This document shows positions 43,131 through 55,019 of a stretch of 64,000 nucleotides of DNA, one piece after another. This DNA comes from Pyrenophora tritici-repentis (lineage: Eukaryota; Ascomycota; Dothideomycetes; Pleosporales; Pleosporaceae): the NCBI RefSeq assembly GCF_003171515.1, contig NC_089390.1, positions 2,480,001-2,544,000 of the forward strand. Reading direction: 5' to 3'. The notes under the pieces are model-generated. The model ran no database searches and was not told the DNA's origin. It saw only the letters and a program-made list of their open reading frames with translations. The first letter of the stretch is position 1. The number at the start of each line of letters is the position of its first letter. Position numbers and translations under genes: made by a program.

Positions 43131-46100
43131 ATGCAAGCCGTCCAAGCGTCCCCCGAGGACGCGCATCCAAAAGTCTCGCCGCCTCGCCAAAACCCAAAAG
43201 GATCCGGCCTGGCCTCGATTGCCATTTCGTCTTTTGCCGCCTTTCGGTCGCAGTCCTCTCAGCCTGTGCCCATCGCCGTCCAGTCGCCGGTGCGCAGAAA
43301 GCCCCTGCCTGCAGACTCACCTGTTGTTGCCCGCTTCTCTGCTCAGCAGTCCAAGAACGCCGACGACACTGTAGCCATCTACAACGACCTTACCCCCGAC
43401 TTTGACGAGGACCTCTTCCTGCCCCGGGATCTCGACGAGTAAGTAAGCGCTTGCCATGCTAGCGCCGTCCCTGTTGCTCACGATGCCTCTAGCAACCCAC
43501 ACGGAAGGACCCCTCTGACGGCGAACACTCCCAAGATACCACGAGCCTTGGTCGTCACTAAGAAGACCCCGCCTACCATTTCGACAGCCCCGAGGCATGA
43601 TCGAGCCTCCATCAGTGTCCACACCCACCAACCCACCAAGGCCGAGGCGCTGAAGGCCTTTGGCATCACTGGAGCACACGCCCGCTCTCCTACTATGCCG
43701 AATATGCCATTGTACTCAAGCGCAATACAACAAGCCCCAGATCTAAAACTCAACTTGGACCGTGTTACCGAAGACTTCATGGACGATTATTCTTACGCCG
43801 AAGACGACTCACGGCCAAAGAAAAACGACAAGCCCAAATCGCCAGGCGCAGGCTTCACGTCATTCTTCGGCTGGAATTCACGGCCGCAGAACGGGGCCGA
43901 GTCGCCGGCGACCGCCTTCTCGGGACAGTCTTTATCTCCCGACTCCCCGCGCAACAATAAGATGAACGCCAAGACCAAGCCTAACGGTCTGGACATTCCA
44001 GCCGCCAACTCCTCCTACTTCAACGTTCCCGGAACTCCTCTCCTATCATCGTCGCCCCAGATGAACGCCCACGTAGAGGAACTCGAACGCGAGCTGCGTG
44101 AAGTTAGCTCTGAGCTTGCTGCTTCCATCCAAAGGGAGATGGAATTGGAAGATGAAGTCGAAAGGTGGAAGGCCGAGAGTGCTGCCGGACAGGCAGAAAA
44201 CCGGAGAACGAGCGATTACTACTCTGATTCCGGCACAAGCTCCATTCGATTTCCAATTACTGATCCCGAAGGCAAATTGGAAGAGTTGGAGATGCAGCGG
44301 AGAAAAGCAGAGCAAGAGCGCGCGTCGCTCAAGGTGCGCATGGCCGAACGCTTACAAGAGGAGCTTCGGCGGCGCAGAGATTTGGAAGAGCAAGTGCAGC
44401 AGCTTGAGGACAAAGTCCACGACAAATCCAGCGCAGGATCTTTTGTCGAGACGCCCAAGCTCAAAGAACTCTCATTGTCGCTCGAAGATGCAAAGAGGCG
44501 TCTCGCCGAAGAAAGACAGGTCAAGGAGAACTTTGAGGATCTGTTGACGGCGCTTCGCGAAGAGCTCGAGAAACATCGCAACGAGGCCGATAATCTGCGA
44601 GACGAGGTCGTTCCCCAACTCCGGGCGCGGCTCGAGGTGTTGGAGAGTGACGCAGCCGATACCGAAAAGCTCGTGTACGAGACGACACGCATGCAACAAG
44701 AAATTCAACAATTACGATCAGAAAACGAGTCGCTTGTTAACGCCCGACGGTCAATACCGCAGCAGCCTGTGCAGTTTCAGTCCATTGCAGAAGAAGCAGA
44801 GAAGGCAAACAATACGCCTTTGGCCAGCATGCGCGTTGGCTTAACCCGTTCAAATTCTTTAGCCCGCAGCTCAGCCGGGCTCGGTTCCAAAAGGGGTTCG
44901 CTGTCGCGCTCCAACTCTGTCAAGGATAGATCAGGCGACATCTCCCCAGTGGGTGCACCGACCGTCAGCAATCCGATGAAGGAATTGGAGGAGCAGCGAG
45001 ATGCCCTTCACAAAGCACTCAAATATCTCCTTCAACGTCAAGAATTACAGCAAAAAGAGTTCAAGCGACGCATCAAAGAGGTAGAGGCAGAGCGAGACGC
45101 TGCGTTGAGTCTCACTCCTCGACGCACCGCATTCCATAAGGAGGTCACCGGTCTGAGACGGGAGGTCGACTCTCTCCGACGTCGTGCTGACGAAGCGCTT
45201 GAACAGAAGTGGCAATGTGAGAAAGGTCTGAGCGGACTGCGCATGGATCTGGATCGCGCACAACAAGAGACGGGCTCCCTCCGTGATTTGCTTCAGGAAC
45301 ATGACATTTCCATACCCGAAATTCGCTTGGAAAACCAGCCCCTGGCCTTGGACAGGGCGTACAATGAGCTACGAACTACTCATGCGCTCTCGCTTGCTCG
45401 TGTCAAGCAGATGGAATCCGGTAGTGATGACTCGCTCGGTGCTGCTAGTGCCGAAGCAACGCGAACGTTGGAACTATTGAAGCAGAGCATTTCAGATGCA
45501 GAGGCTGAACGTGACTATGCCATGAACGAAGCAGAGCAATACCGCAAACAGGCCCGTGCTCTCCGAGAGTCTGAGATGGAGCATCTGGGCAAGGAGAAGA
45601 GGCTTAGTGGCGACTTGTTCGACGCAGCCACTCGCATGGACGACCTCTCTCAGAAGATCCAACAACAACTCACGGCCAACAGCGCTCTGCGAAGCCGTCT
45701 TGCCGAGGCCATCACCCGTGGAGAGCTTGAGCAACAGAAGTCGACTGAACAAATCATTCAACTTGAGCAGAAGCTCAAGGCGGCAGAGGACAAGGTCATG
45801 CTCGCCCAACAGTCTTCGGAAGATGCGGTTGCGCGTCACGAAGACGAGGCTCAAGCCATCAAGGAGAGCCACACTAACCACCTGCGCCGCAACAAGTCTG
45901 GCCTGCTCAGCCCTGCGGCCTTTTCGCCCAAGATGCCGCCATCTCCAGTGTTTGCACAGAAATCTCCTCGCCTCGGTGTCACTAGCAGTGGACCCGCCAT
46001 GACGCTTGCCGAAGCCACCAAGACGGAGATGCTCGAGAAGCGGGTAGAGGAGCTGGAAAAGGCTCTTCGAGATGCTGATCACGAGATGGAAGAGGTCGTC

Positions 46101-46282
46101 AGCCGCATGAACACCGCTCAGATGGAGGTGGCAGAGTTGCAAATGGAGAGGTAAGTCTGGTCAATATGAGGCATACAAGCACATACTAACATGTCTGCAG
46201 GGACGAGGCCATGAGGTCAACCCGCAAACTCCAAGCTGAGATCGTCGCCGAGCGCGAAAAGGTCAAGGCTCTGATGTCTTAA
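43131..46282 (+). CDS. Large coiled-coil protein, 1015 aa
   Basis: Three exons: 43131-43438, 43493-46150 and 46201-46282 (GTAAGT-type donors), giving 1015 residues. The first ~290 residues are disordered, with repeated Ser-Pro sites that suit proline-directed kinases, an acidic stretch (TPDFDEDLFLPRDLDE) and FTSFFGWNSRPQNG. From ~300 onward the protein is almost all coiled coil (VEELERELREVSSEL, EEQVQQLEDKV, RIKEVEAERDAAL, EKRVEELEKALRDADHE), broken by Ser-rich linkers near 560-610 and 880. The layout suggests a cytoskeletal, septal or spindle-pole scaffold; fungal homologues are often named 'M protein repeat' only by coiled-coil similarity. I do not know the specific role. A large antisense ORF set across it is a codon-bias shadow. 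Confidence 0.9.
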
Positions 46283-47261
46283 TGAAATTCGACAAGTACA
46301 TCTATCACCTCCTCTTCGCCGCACAGATCGATACTCTTGTGTCGTGTTTGGGATACTGTTTTAACATTTTGGGAGTTTACTGGCGGACTATCGCATTTAC
46401 ACGGGCGCCACGATGCTACGCAACGCATATTACTTTTCACCTCGGCACATATTGTACTACTATACACATTTGGATTCGACATTCCCGTGGTAGGCAGCTT
46501 TGCCGCCACAGTTTTATACCCGCCGGTACAGGGCTACACGCACTTTGTTTGATAGGCGGCAGCCTGTTGAGATTTTGAGCTTGCAGCTCGTGTTGGATTA
46601 GTTAGCAGTGAGCACGCTCGGTTAGCGTAGCATATTATGTATGTAGTTGTATCGTACTCTAATGGTGTAATGGATCATGGTCGAACGTGTTACTTGACAA
46701 GGAAGCGTGCTAGTACTGTAGTACTGTACTGTTAGCGAATACCCAGATGCGCCATGCCTGCTCCCCCGCGTGGCGGCGTGGCGGCGTACCGGCGTCCGAT
46801 GTGTCGCCAGACAGGTGTCTCTGACTCGACAGTTGCATGCGGGATCCAGACGGCGACATTCATAGAGCGAAGGAAACAAGTTGGCTGCGGCCGTGTGCTC
46901 GATGAGTTGATAAGTTGACAATGCCTGGAATACTCATGTAGTGGGCTGAGGGCTTGAAACGTTGTCTGTTGCTGGCGCTGTCCACGTTCCCCGCCCGCGG
47001 TGGTCCTTGCGCCCTAAAGTTATCCCTGACCGAGCTACGGCGGCACTCCCCAGCACTTCCCTCCCCTTGCCAGCTGTGCCAGTGCGCTGAAGATTCCTCT
47101 GTTCGATTGCTGTGGATCTCTACCAAGCCCCGTCAGACTGTGGCTCTGTCACCGCCTCCGACGAGACCTTTCTGCGCCGCTTGGGTTGTGAGTTCCCGGC
47201 ACTACTTGACACCCAACAGTAGCACACCGACTTCCCCCCTCCAAGACGATTGCGGTCCACC
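46283..47261. other. Spacer and leader upstream of the NDR kinase
   Basis: About 1 kb. The first part fits a 3' UTR; the last 300 bases are C/T-rich leader. A 5'-UTR intron for the kinase is possible but not clear. Confidence 0.5.
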
Positions 47262-49351
47262 ATGAACAACAACAACCAGAACAACCAGCAGGGGAACCGG
47301 CTGCAGCTCAACTTTGGCTTCGGTGGCCAGAGCGGCGACCGCAACAACCAATATCAGCAGGAGGCCGGCCGAGCATTCCCGACGACGCCCTCGACCTTCC
47401 CCCAACCTGTATACCCAAACCAGGCGGGTCAGCAAGAGGTCTGGGGCGCCCAACAGCAGGGCAATGGCTACGCCGGCGGCGGCGGTTACTTTGTAAACCC
47501 CTACCAACAGGCCCAGTACCAGGGCCAGCAGGGCAGTCTACAGGCACCGGGCAGTCAGCGCTTCGATCAGAGTGCCAATGGCCTGGCTCAGCAGCTGTCA
47601 CACCAACACCTGAGCGGCGGTCGCTCTGGTAGCCCGTATGGCCGCCAAGGCTCTCCGAACCCTCAGCGTCCTCGTACCGCCGACAACAGGTATGGCTACG
47701 GAAACTCCAGCGGCAGCTTGGGGCCACGACAGCCGTCCATGTACGATGACGAAGCCCCGCAAAGGAACCCGACAAAGTACTCTGAGAACGTCGAGAAGCA
47801 GGCCATGGTCTCCAAGAGCCTCATCAACACCTTCTTCAAGGACAGTGTGCAGCGGGCACGCGACCGGAACCAAAGGTGGGATCGTGTCCTTGCCTCCCTT
47901 CGCTACACGGCTAACATGAGTGCAGAGCGCTTGAACTCGAGGCCCTGATGAAGGAGCCGTCCATCTCGGACAACCGCAAAATCAGCAAGGAAAACAGCAT
48001 GCGCCGCGCCGAAGTCGAATACCTGCGATTCTTGCGAACCAAGGAAAAGCCTGAGAACTTCTCCACACTTAAGATTATCGGAAAGGGTGCCTTTGGAGAG
48101 GTCAAGCTCGTGCAGCGGCGCAACGACGGCAAGATCTATGCGCTCAAGTCGCTGGTCAAGCAAGAGATGGTGGGTAACTATTCGCCACACAGTTCGGGCA
48201 TCATCCTAACAACATGCAGTTCAAAAAGGACCAACTTGCACACGTCCGGTCAGAACGTGACATCTTGGCCGAGTCTGACAGCCCATGGGTCGTCAAGCTG
48301 CACACGACTTTCCAGGATAACACTTTCTTGTACATGCTTATGGAGTTCTTACCAGGTGGTGACTTGATGACTATGCTCATCAAGTACGAAATCTTTACCG
48401 AGGACATTACGCGCTTCTACATGGCTGAAATCACACTTGCGATAGAGGCCGTCCACAAGCTTGGCTTTATACACCGGTATGTACATGGTAGTAGTCAATG
48501 ACAGACGGCTAACTCTTGGAAGTGATATCAAGCCCGACAACATCCTTCTCGACCGTGGCGGCCACATCAAGTTGACTGATTTTGGTCTATCGACGGGTTT
48601 CCACAAGGAGCACGACGCTGGATACTACAAGAAGCTGCTTGCTGGCGGCGCACACAAGTCCAACCGCGATAACCGACAATCAATGAACTTGGACCAGATC
48701 CAACTGACTGTCAGCAACCGTACCCAAATCAACACATGGCGTAAGTCTCGTCGACAACTGGCCTACTCAACAGTCGGTACACCCGATTACATTGCGCCCG
48801 AAATCTTTAGTGGTCAGGGCTACGACTACAGCTGTGATTGGTGGTCGGTGGGTACCATCATGTTCGAATGCCTTATCGGCTGGCCGCCATTCTGCGCCGA
48901 AGAGCCACACGACACTTACCGTAAGATTGTCGACTGGCCGCGCAACCTCCACTTCCCTCCAGACCAGCAACTCGGTGCCGAAGCCGAGGACTTTGTGCGA
49001 CGGTAAGCTTCCGATATTATGACGTGAAACCAACATACTTAACTCGTTTTCAGACTCATCTGTGACGCCGAACACCGTCTCGGTCGCATCGGTGGCGCCA
49101 GCGAAATCAAACAACACCCCTTCTTCCGCGGGGTGTCGTGGGATGGCCTCCGCCGCATCCGAGCTCCCTTTGAACCCAAACTACAGTCCAACGTTGACAC
49201 GCAGTACTTTCCCATTGACGAGATCGACCAGAATGATACATCTGCTGCTCACAGGGCGCAGGCTGCTCAGGCCAACGAGGACGAATACGCGGCCAGCTTG
49301 CCGTTTATCGGTTATACGTACAAGCGCTTCGACGCTTTCAGGGGCTCGTAA
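47262..49351 (+). CDS. COT1: NDR/LATS-family Ser/Thr kinase COT1 (Cbk1/Orb6)
   Basis: Five exons: 47262-47875, 47926-48169, 48220-48476, 48523-49002 and 49054-49351, giving 630 residues. The N-terminus (~190) is rich in Gln, Asn and Gly. Residues ~190-245 form the MOB-binding region ([20 protein letters not shown]...[11 protein letters not shown]). The kinase domain has GKGAFGEV (~258), the ATP-binding Lys in IYALKSL, HRDIKPDN (~371) built across intron 3, DFGLSTG, the long NDR insert, and the activation segment with [12 protein letters not shown] (~453). The C-terminal hydrophobic motif is FIGYTYKRF near residue 620. COT1 acts with MOB2 and an upstream Ste20-like kinase at hyphal tips to control polar growth and branching. 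All catalytic residues are present. Confidence 0.97.
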
Positions 49352-50276
49352 AAGTCAGTTGGTGTGTGTTGCGTTGTGTCTGTTAAGCGGTGGCGGCGGA
49401 GATGGGGTTGAGGGTGGATGGACAGATGGACGGGATGTTCGCTTTTTCAACTGGTGCAGCGCATCAAAAGGATGATATATGTCTGTTATCGCAATGGACG
49501 GGTGTTGGTTGGCTGGCTGGCTTTGGCTGGGAGGTTGGGAGGTTGGTGGAAGAAATGTGCAACTCTCTTTGACTACATCAAACCCGACGACACGCGTAGG
49601 CGGGTTCGGGGATTGTATTTTCGAGAAATCCACTGGAATGGAAAGAAAGTTCATGTTACATGTCAACTGTGTCTTATCCGACTTTTGTTGTTTGTGAGAT
49701 CTGGTGGACATATGTGGGGATGAGTAAGTTAGGCATGATGAGCATAGGGCAGGTGGTTGAAATCGTCACTTCGTCTATTAAATCTGTGCGCCTTGTCGTT
49801 CGTTGCCTGTACTTCAAAGTGGGGTCATAAAATGGGTGGGTGGGTTTTGTTAACATCCATACGGACGTGAAAATGGCAAAATATTCAAGGTATATGTCTG
49901 TATTACACAAACTATCCTGTGCTATGTCCTCGCATTCCCTCCTTGGTTCTGTATGTATCTTGCTCACATTGTCGTAAGGGAAAGTGCAAGTGGCGCCTTT
50001 TCGAAGATGAAACGCTTAACATGAATAAGGGAAAGTGGTATAATCGATCTCTGTGAATTTACGCCATGTGTATGCAAGCTTAAAGATTCCCGGGTCCGTT
50101 GGGTTCAAGCAGGAGACTGGTGTATGTTGTGTTGGAATGTTTTCGCCTCGCCTTGTCTCGTCCGCCCGTCCATGTATAATCGTAATGTCGCTCGTAGCTG
50201 GCTATCCATTTTGCTAGTCGCCTATCCGCGCCCTCGTTGACCTGTTCGAGTTGTGGAAACGGTAGCTTGCGACCGC
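49352..50276. other. Spacer between convergent COT1 and RPB12
   Basis: About 925 bp between two 3' ends, with G/T-rich stretches near 49390-49560 that fit a COT1 3' UTR. I see no additional gene. Confidence 0.5.
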
Positions 50277-50605
50277 TCACCGGGCTTCGAATTGAACCAT
50301 ACTGTTATCTCCACCATCAGCTCCTTCTCTCTATGATTTCTCCTCTCCCTCTTCTACTCTGTTCTCAACCTTCTCCGTTCTTTCCTCCAACCTTCACTTG
50401 CTGGAACTTACCGGTTCGTCCTCTGCTTGTAAAGAACACGATGTCCACAGTTCCTGCAGCGAATCGGCTCTCCGCGCTTCAGTGGGACGTCCATGTCGCA
50501 GTCGCCGCATTTGTACAGGACAGCGCGCGCGTTTGAGTCGATCGTGGCAAGGGTAGCGGGATCGGTGTTGGAGGTTGTGGCTTGCGCGGGGTTGTAGCCG
50601 GACAT
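50277..50605 (-). CDS. RPB12: RNA polymerases I/II/III shared subunit RPB12 (RPABC4)
   Basis: Two exons, 50605-50412 and 50301-50277, joined by a GTAAGT...ACAG intron that splits the Arg codon of TNR|MVQFEAR, give 72 residues. The zinc ribbon has YKCGDCDMDVPL and IRCRNCGHRVLYK, that is, C-x2-C...C-x2-C. The C-terminus MVQFEAR is identical to the family end and appears only after splicing to the 25-nt last exon. The subunit is part of the core of all three nuclear RNA polymerases and bridges the Rpb3/Rpb11 assembly. Length and motifs match fully. Confidence 0.97.
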
Positions 50606-51553
50606 CTTGAAATGTGTGGTGGTGTGCGTGAAATTGAGTAAGTTTTCGTAGTTGGAGTTGAGAGTGTGTGGGCGTTGGGAGGCTGGTAAGGTGGGAGAGG
50701 AAAGTTTGGGAAGTGGATGACGGGCGTTGGTGATTGACGGAAAAGTAGTGCTAGGGTTGGGTGGTGCGTGCGCGTGGCTTAACTATCGATAGCTGTGTAC
50801 TAGGCTGCAGGGCTGGCTCAAGATGCTCACGTGCTATGATGTGCTGGTTTACTTCATTCGATTCGATTCGTTTTTTTTATGAAGATGTCTGCGGTGTGCA
50901 GCTGATCCATCAGTTATTCTTCTCAATTCTTGTTTTGTAGTCGTCGGTTCAAGCCTTGGGACCTAACTACACGTACGTGTGCCTGCTTCCTTCTTAATCC
51001 ACACAAACTTCATTATTAAGCAGTGTCTCTCCTCACAAAAACACTAGCCTAATTGATAGATATCACTGCTTATAGCCCTAGCTTATTACTTCATTGCTAC
51101 CTACCCGCATCGACGGCGAGCCTTATGTTATGCCCCCCCCCCCCCAAAACCACAATTCTGTTAGCGAGGCTTGCAGTATGTGGCTATGGTGCATACTGTA
51201 CGAGGCTATGCTCATTGCGATGCAATGGCTACGCTCCGTTTTGTCGCTGATACGCAGTATCGCTACCTCCGCATCTCCACAATGCTTAGGAACTTCCCCT
51301 TGTAGGAAGTGCGTTTAAGCATAACACTTCTCACGCTTTGCTCGATAAACCCACTCTCCTAGCACTTTTAATCTATGCATACCAAAGCAAAAGCGTACTT
51401 GAACTTCTTTCTGGTTCTCCTTTTTAAATAGTGGTTCGGCATCATAAAGGTAGGATACGCCAGACAAGCTCCGCTGGGACTTTACACAACATAGCGTGCC
51501 CATGTGCCCGTCGTCTCGATAGTCCATCAAGGTTTTTTGCTACAATCAACGCG
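50606..51553. other. Spacer at the border of the accessory-looking stretch
   Basis: About 950 bp. The left part should be the RPB12 promoter. A mononucleotide C run lies near 51132-51144. Short ORFs only. Confidence 0.5.
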
Positions 51554-54241
51554 ATGTCGCTGATCATCCCCACTGTCGCCAGACTGAAGCCTGAGATTCG
51601 CCTGGCCGAAGCGGTATCCCATTTCGAAGCCAGTCTATCTAACGCCCTTAAATCCCTTCCAGATACCAGCAATGTCATGCGATTCACGGCAGACTTTGAC
51701 AGGTCTCAGAGAGCGGGTGGTAGATGTTTTGGGCCTCGGTTTACGAACTTCCTCCACGATGTCCAGTAATTTGCTGTGTTAGGTGACGTTCTTGTTGGGG
51801 GATCTCAAAATATTATTGCTTGCGGCGTATGGTCGCTTATTCGACTATCACTACTTGTAAGTACTTTGCAACAATTGAAATTCCGCACGATACACAAAGA
51901 CGACAACTGGATACTAAAATAGCAGGAATGCAGCTTTGCTGACCTTTACAGGCGTTGGTCGCATCATCATCATATCTCGAAAGCCTCTCGCTGGTCATCA
52001 TGGATGTCGGCCGTTCGGTTCTGTGATATCAAACGCTGGCACTCCTATATCCTCGATCTAGATTTCTACAGTCCCACATCAGCGAATATTTCATTGTAGT
52101 GGTTCGTCTTTGTCACCGCATAATGGCGTTCTCTCAATAGCCCACATTCTCCAAGATGGCTGCTACACTCAACGACGGAGAATGAACGCAATTCATTCAG
52201 AGCTGAATCATTGGGCGAGATCAATCAGAGATGAGTTGGACTTGCTGATGGCCAAAGGTATCGAAAAAGAGGTCCAAGAAAGCACAAGATTCAGAGCACT
52301 ATCTGCCCGGCTCTCAAGAGCCAACGAACGTCATCAGAATCTAGCTGAAAGAATATGAATTCTCGATCTGGTGTCTGGTTATGACGGTGAGATTGCTTGG
52401 AAACAGACTCGGAAGAAGGGAAATACGCAAACCTTCACACAAACATAAGATTACCGGGACTGGAAAGACGGCTCAGTATCATCTACGCTGGTTTACACAG
52501 GCAAGCTTGGTTCTGGAAAATCAGTCATGCTTGCGAATATGGTCGATAATCTCACCATTCATGTTGAAGATACGAATGCGATAGTTGTCTATTTCTTCTG
52601 TAGGTACGACATATCTCGAAGTTTTGAGGAGCGGACTGTTATCGGCGCATTAGGACGGCAGATTCTGAGAACCATACCTGATCTTTCCGGCCTCACTGTT
52701 GCGGACAAGACACATCTGAGCTCCGACGATGTAATACCGCTACTCAAGCAAGCAGCCCCATCGAGTTCCAGAATCTACATCGTCCTCGACGGGCTGGACC
52801 TTTGCGCACGCCCAGATAGGGATCAGATATCAACCGCACTCAATACCTTCCAACAAGTGTGGAAAGCATCTATATGCATATCTTACAGATCAGAACCTGA
52901 TGTCACTACCGATATACCTCAGTTGTTGAACACGATTAATGTTCCGCAACCCGACAACAAGCCCGATATTGAGGCGTTCATCGAGGCTGAACTGGACCGA
53001 TATATAAACAGTGGTGTCCTGGTACTAGGCAACCCAGGGCTGAAACACGAGATTCAAGATGCTCTGATCAAGGGATCTCATGGGAAGTTTCTCTGGGTCA
53101 CTCTGCAAATTTATTCAGTGTGTTCTACGATGACTGACGAGGAAGTCAGAGAGGCACTTGAAAACCTTCCTCAAGATCTCACGCAGATCTACAACCAAAT
53201 ACTGGAGCGGACACTCCTGCCAGGACAAGCTTATCGAGCCAACATATTCAAATTTGTCTTAGTTGCAAAGCGGCCAACCACGATTCATGAGATGCGGGAG
53301 GCTCTTAGTGTGACTCCAGGTGATACGGATTGGAATCCTTCAAAACTACTCAACGATGTATACCAACCGCTGAAAGCCTGTGGATGTCTGATTGTTGTGG
53401 ACGAGGAAGAGCTTACCATACAGACAGTGCATCCTAGTGTGGATATGTTTATACTTACCGGAGAGTTCGAGGCACACAATCCTTCCAGATACCTCGCCAT
53501 TAGCATGAACGATGCCCATACATTGATGCTTTCCATCTTCATTACTTAACTCAGCTACGGAATATTCAGAAATGAGCTTTCTACTCGTCGTCCAGTGCTT
53601 GATATCAGTACTGCGCCTTCTATGGTCATCAAATCAATACCCAAACTAGCTGGATGGACTGAGGACATGACATGGATGTGGATTGATACGAAGAAGAAAG
53701 CCAAATTTGACGCTTCAAGAACGATTGAGGATTTCTCACGATTCCAGGCAATGCTGGTCCAGAAAGAGTTACATTTCTACAAATACGCAAATGCATTTGC
53801 TCTACAGCACATACCGTTGGCTCCACAAATACCACGAAAAATCTTTACATCATTATCACGCCTCCTTTTGCGGACCGATACTGTCGAAGGAGTTCTGGAT
53901 CCTTTTCCGTTCTTGCGACTTGAGTTGCTTAACATTTCAGGAGATGAACATGGTCTCTTTCTCACTAATAAACCATATGATACTCTTTCAAACATGAAGG
54001 TTCTGGAGTGGTGCCAATTGTTCGATCTAGCGATGAAGCATAATCGTACTGTTTGTCTAGTGGATTTAATCAGAAAATATTTTGTGCCGGAACCCGAAGT
54101 TATGGACGACAAAGACAGAAGATATTTCTGTGCCACGCTAATTGATCTCAAAACAATCTGCTACTGTATCATTCAACACTATAATACCATCTCAAGAGAG
54201 TTGATTCAGCTTCGGGGTCATGTTATACCAGGAAAGTTTTC

Positions 54242-54255
54242 TGATTGGGCGATTA
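54242..54255 (+). repeat. Left copy of 14-bp target-site duplication
   Basis: Identical to 54749-54762; flanks the retroposon-like insertion. Confidence 0.75.
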
Positions 54256-54278
54256 GTAGTAGTAGTAGTAGTAGTAGT
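54255..54278 (+). repeat. (AGT)8 microsatellite, tail of the insertion
   Basis: Eight perfect AGT units start on the last base of the left target duplication. On the minus strand this is the 3' tail of the inserted element. Confidence 0.85.
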
Positions 54279-54748
54279 ATCCATTAACGTCCTTTTTCAG
54301 TCAGAGACTATGTAGGACGGTGGCCTAGGGCCGTTTGACTAGTTTTTTCCCTCTATACCCGTAGGATTTCGTTTCTTTGGTCGAGTTTGACTATGGGGGT
54401 TTGGGTTTTTTGCTTCTATACAGGAAAGAGAGAGAGACCTTGTAATAGACACCCGTTTATCTCCACCTTTGTGACCAATCCCTTTGCTATAATAACCCCG
54501 TGCTCCTAAGACTGAAAAAAACCTCGTAGGGGAAAAAGTCATGGGACCTTGAACGTTTGTTGTATATAGCGGCAGTTGCGGCATATTTTCGTCTCGGCGG
54601 TACTTTGTGGCTCGGTTGTACGGCGGCGGCTAGCGTTAAGCGTGCGGGGTATTGGTGAAAAACTTTCCAGGTTTCGAAAGGAGCCGTTCGATGTTTTTTG
54701 GTAAAGCTAGAATAATAGAATTATTATAGCGGTGAGGGGAGAAGGATT
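54256..54748 (-). mobile_element. Retroposon-like insertion with 14-bp target duplication
   Basis: TGATTGGGCGATTA occurs exactly on both sides (54242-54255 and 54749-54762). Removing one copy plus the 493 bp between restores one open frame through the host pseudogene (DWAI then TTAVKHRN). On the minus strand the element ends in a simple-sequence tail, (ACT)8 at 54278-54255, right at the duplication. Long target duplications plus a simple repeat tail are the marks of target-primed retroposition by LINEs or SINEs. No terminal inverted repeats are seen. A short minus frame exists (54339-54584), but I do not recognise it; it may be a SINE or a 5'-truncated LINE. Confidence 0.65.
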
Positions 54749-54762
54749 TGATTGGGCGATTA
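54749..54762 (+). repeat. Right copy of 14-bp target-site duplication
   Basis: Identical to 54242-54255; the bases before and after the two copies differ, so the match is exactly 14 bp. Confidence 0.75.
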
Positions 54763-55019
54763 CAACGGCTGTGAAACATAGAAACTATGTTATTCTTCAA
54801 ATTCTCCTACTCCCTCTGCTACCAGCAAGCGAGGACTTACCTATAGAGGCAGAGAAGCATCTATGGGCAGAGTTGACCGCCAAAAAAGACAGGAAAATCA
54901 CAAAATCAAACCGGAACGTCGACGGTGGGTTGACTTTGAATTTTTGTTGCGAGAGAGACTCTTGCACGGGTTGTACGCCTGTGCCCAGCGAAGATGATGG
55001 GCTGTATATTGTACTCTAA

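Larger units (their letters stand above)
51554..55019 (+). pseudogene. Decayed STAND/NLR-type NTPase gene
   Basis: A long protein-like trace with an N-terminal helical STAND region from MSLIIPTVARLKPEIRLAE, a GT-AG intron (51857-51951), a region ending WKQTRKKGNTQ, a Walker A loop GKLGSGKS (52500-52523), a Walker B-like IYIVLDGLD, and a downstream NACHT-side helical part with EEVREALENLPQDLTQIYNQILERT, typical of fungal NLRs. It is broken by in-frame stops at 51767, 52024, 52138, 52356, 52446 and 53547, by one frameshift between about 52140 and 52185, and by a ~490-bp insertion at 54256. Four stops are TAA or TAG where a CAA/CAG codon is expected, the CpA to TpA change made by RIP. Intact homologues act in self/non-self recognition and cell death. 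The stretch after the insertion reads on in the same frame to 55019. Confidence 0.8.

Noticed and set aside
45492..46142. Large antisense ORFs over the coiled-coil gene
   Set aside because: Leu/Glu-rich coiled-coil codons produce stop-free antisense frames; the plus strand has splice support and continuous heptads.
54256..54748. DNA transposon or LTR explanation for the insertion
   Set aside because: No terminal inverted repeats or long terminal repeats are seen, and a 14-bp duplication is longer than usual for either class.
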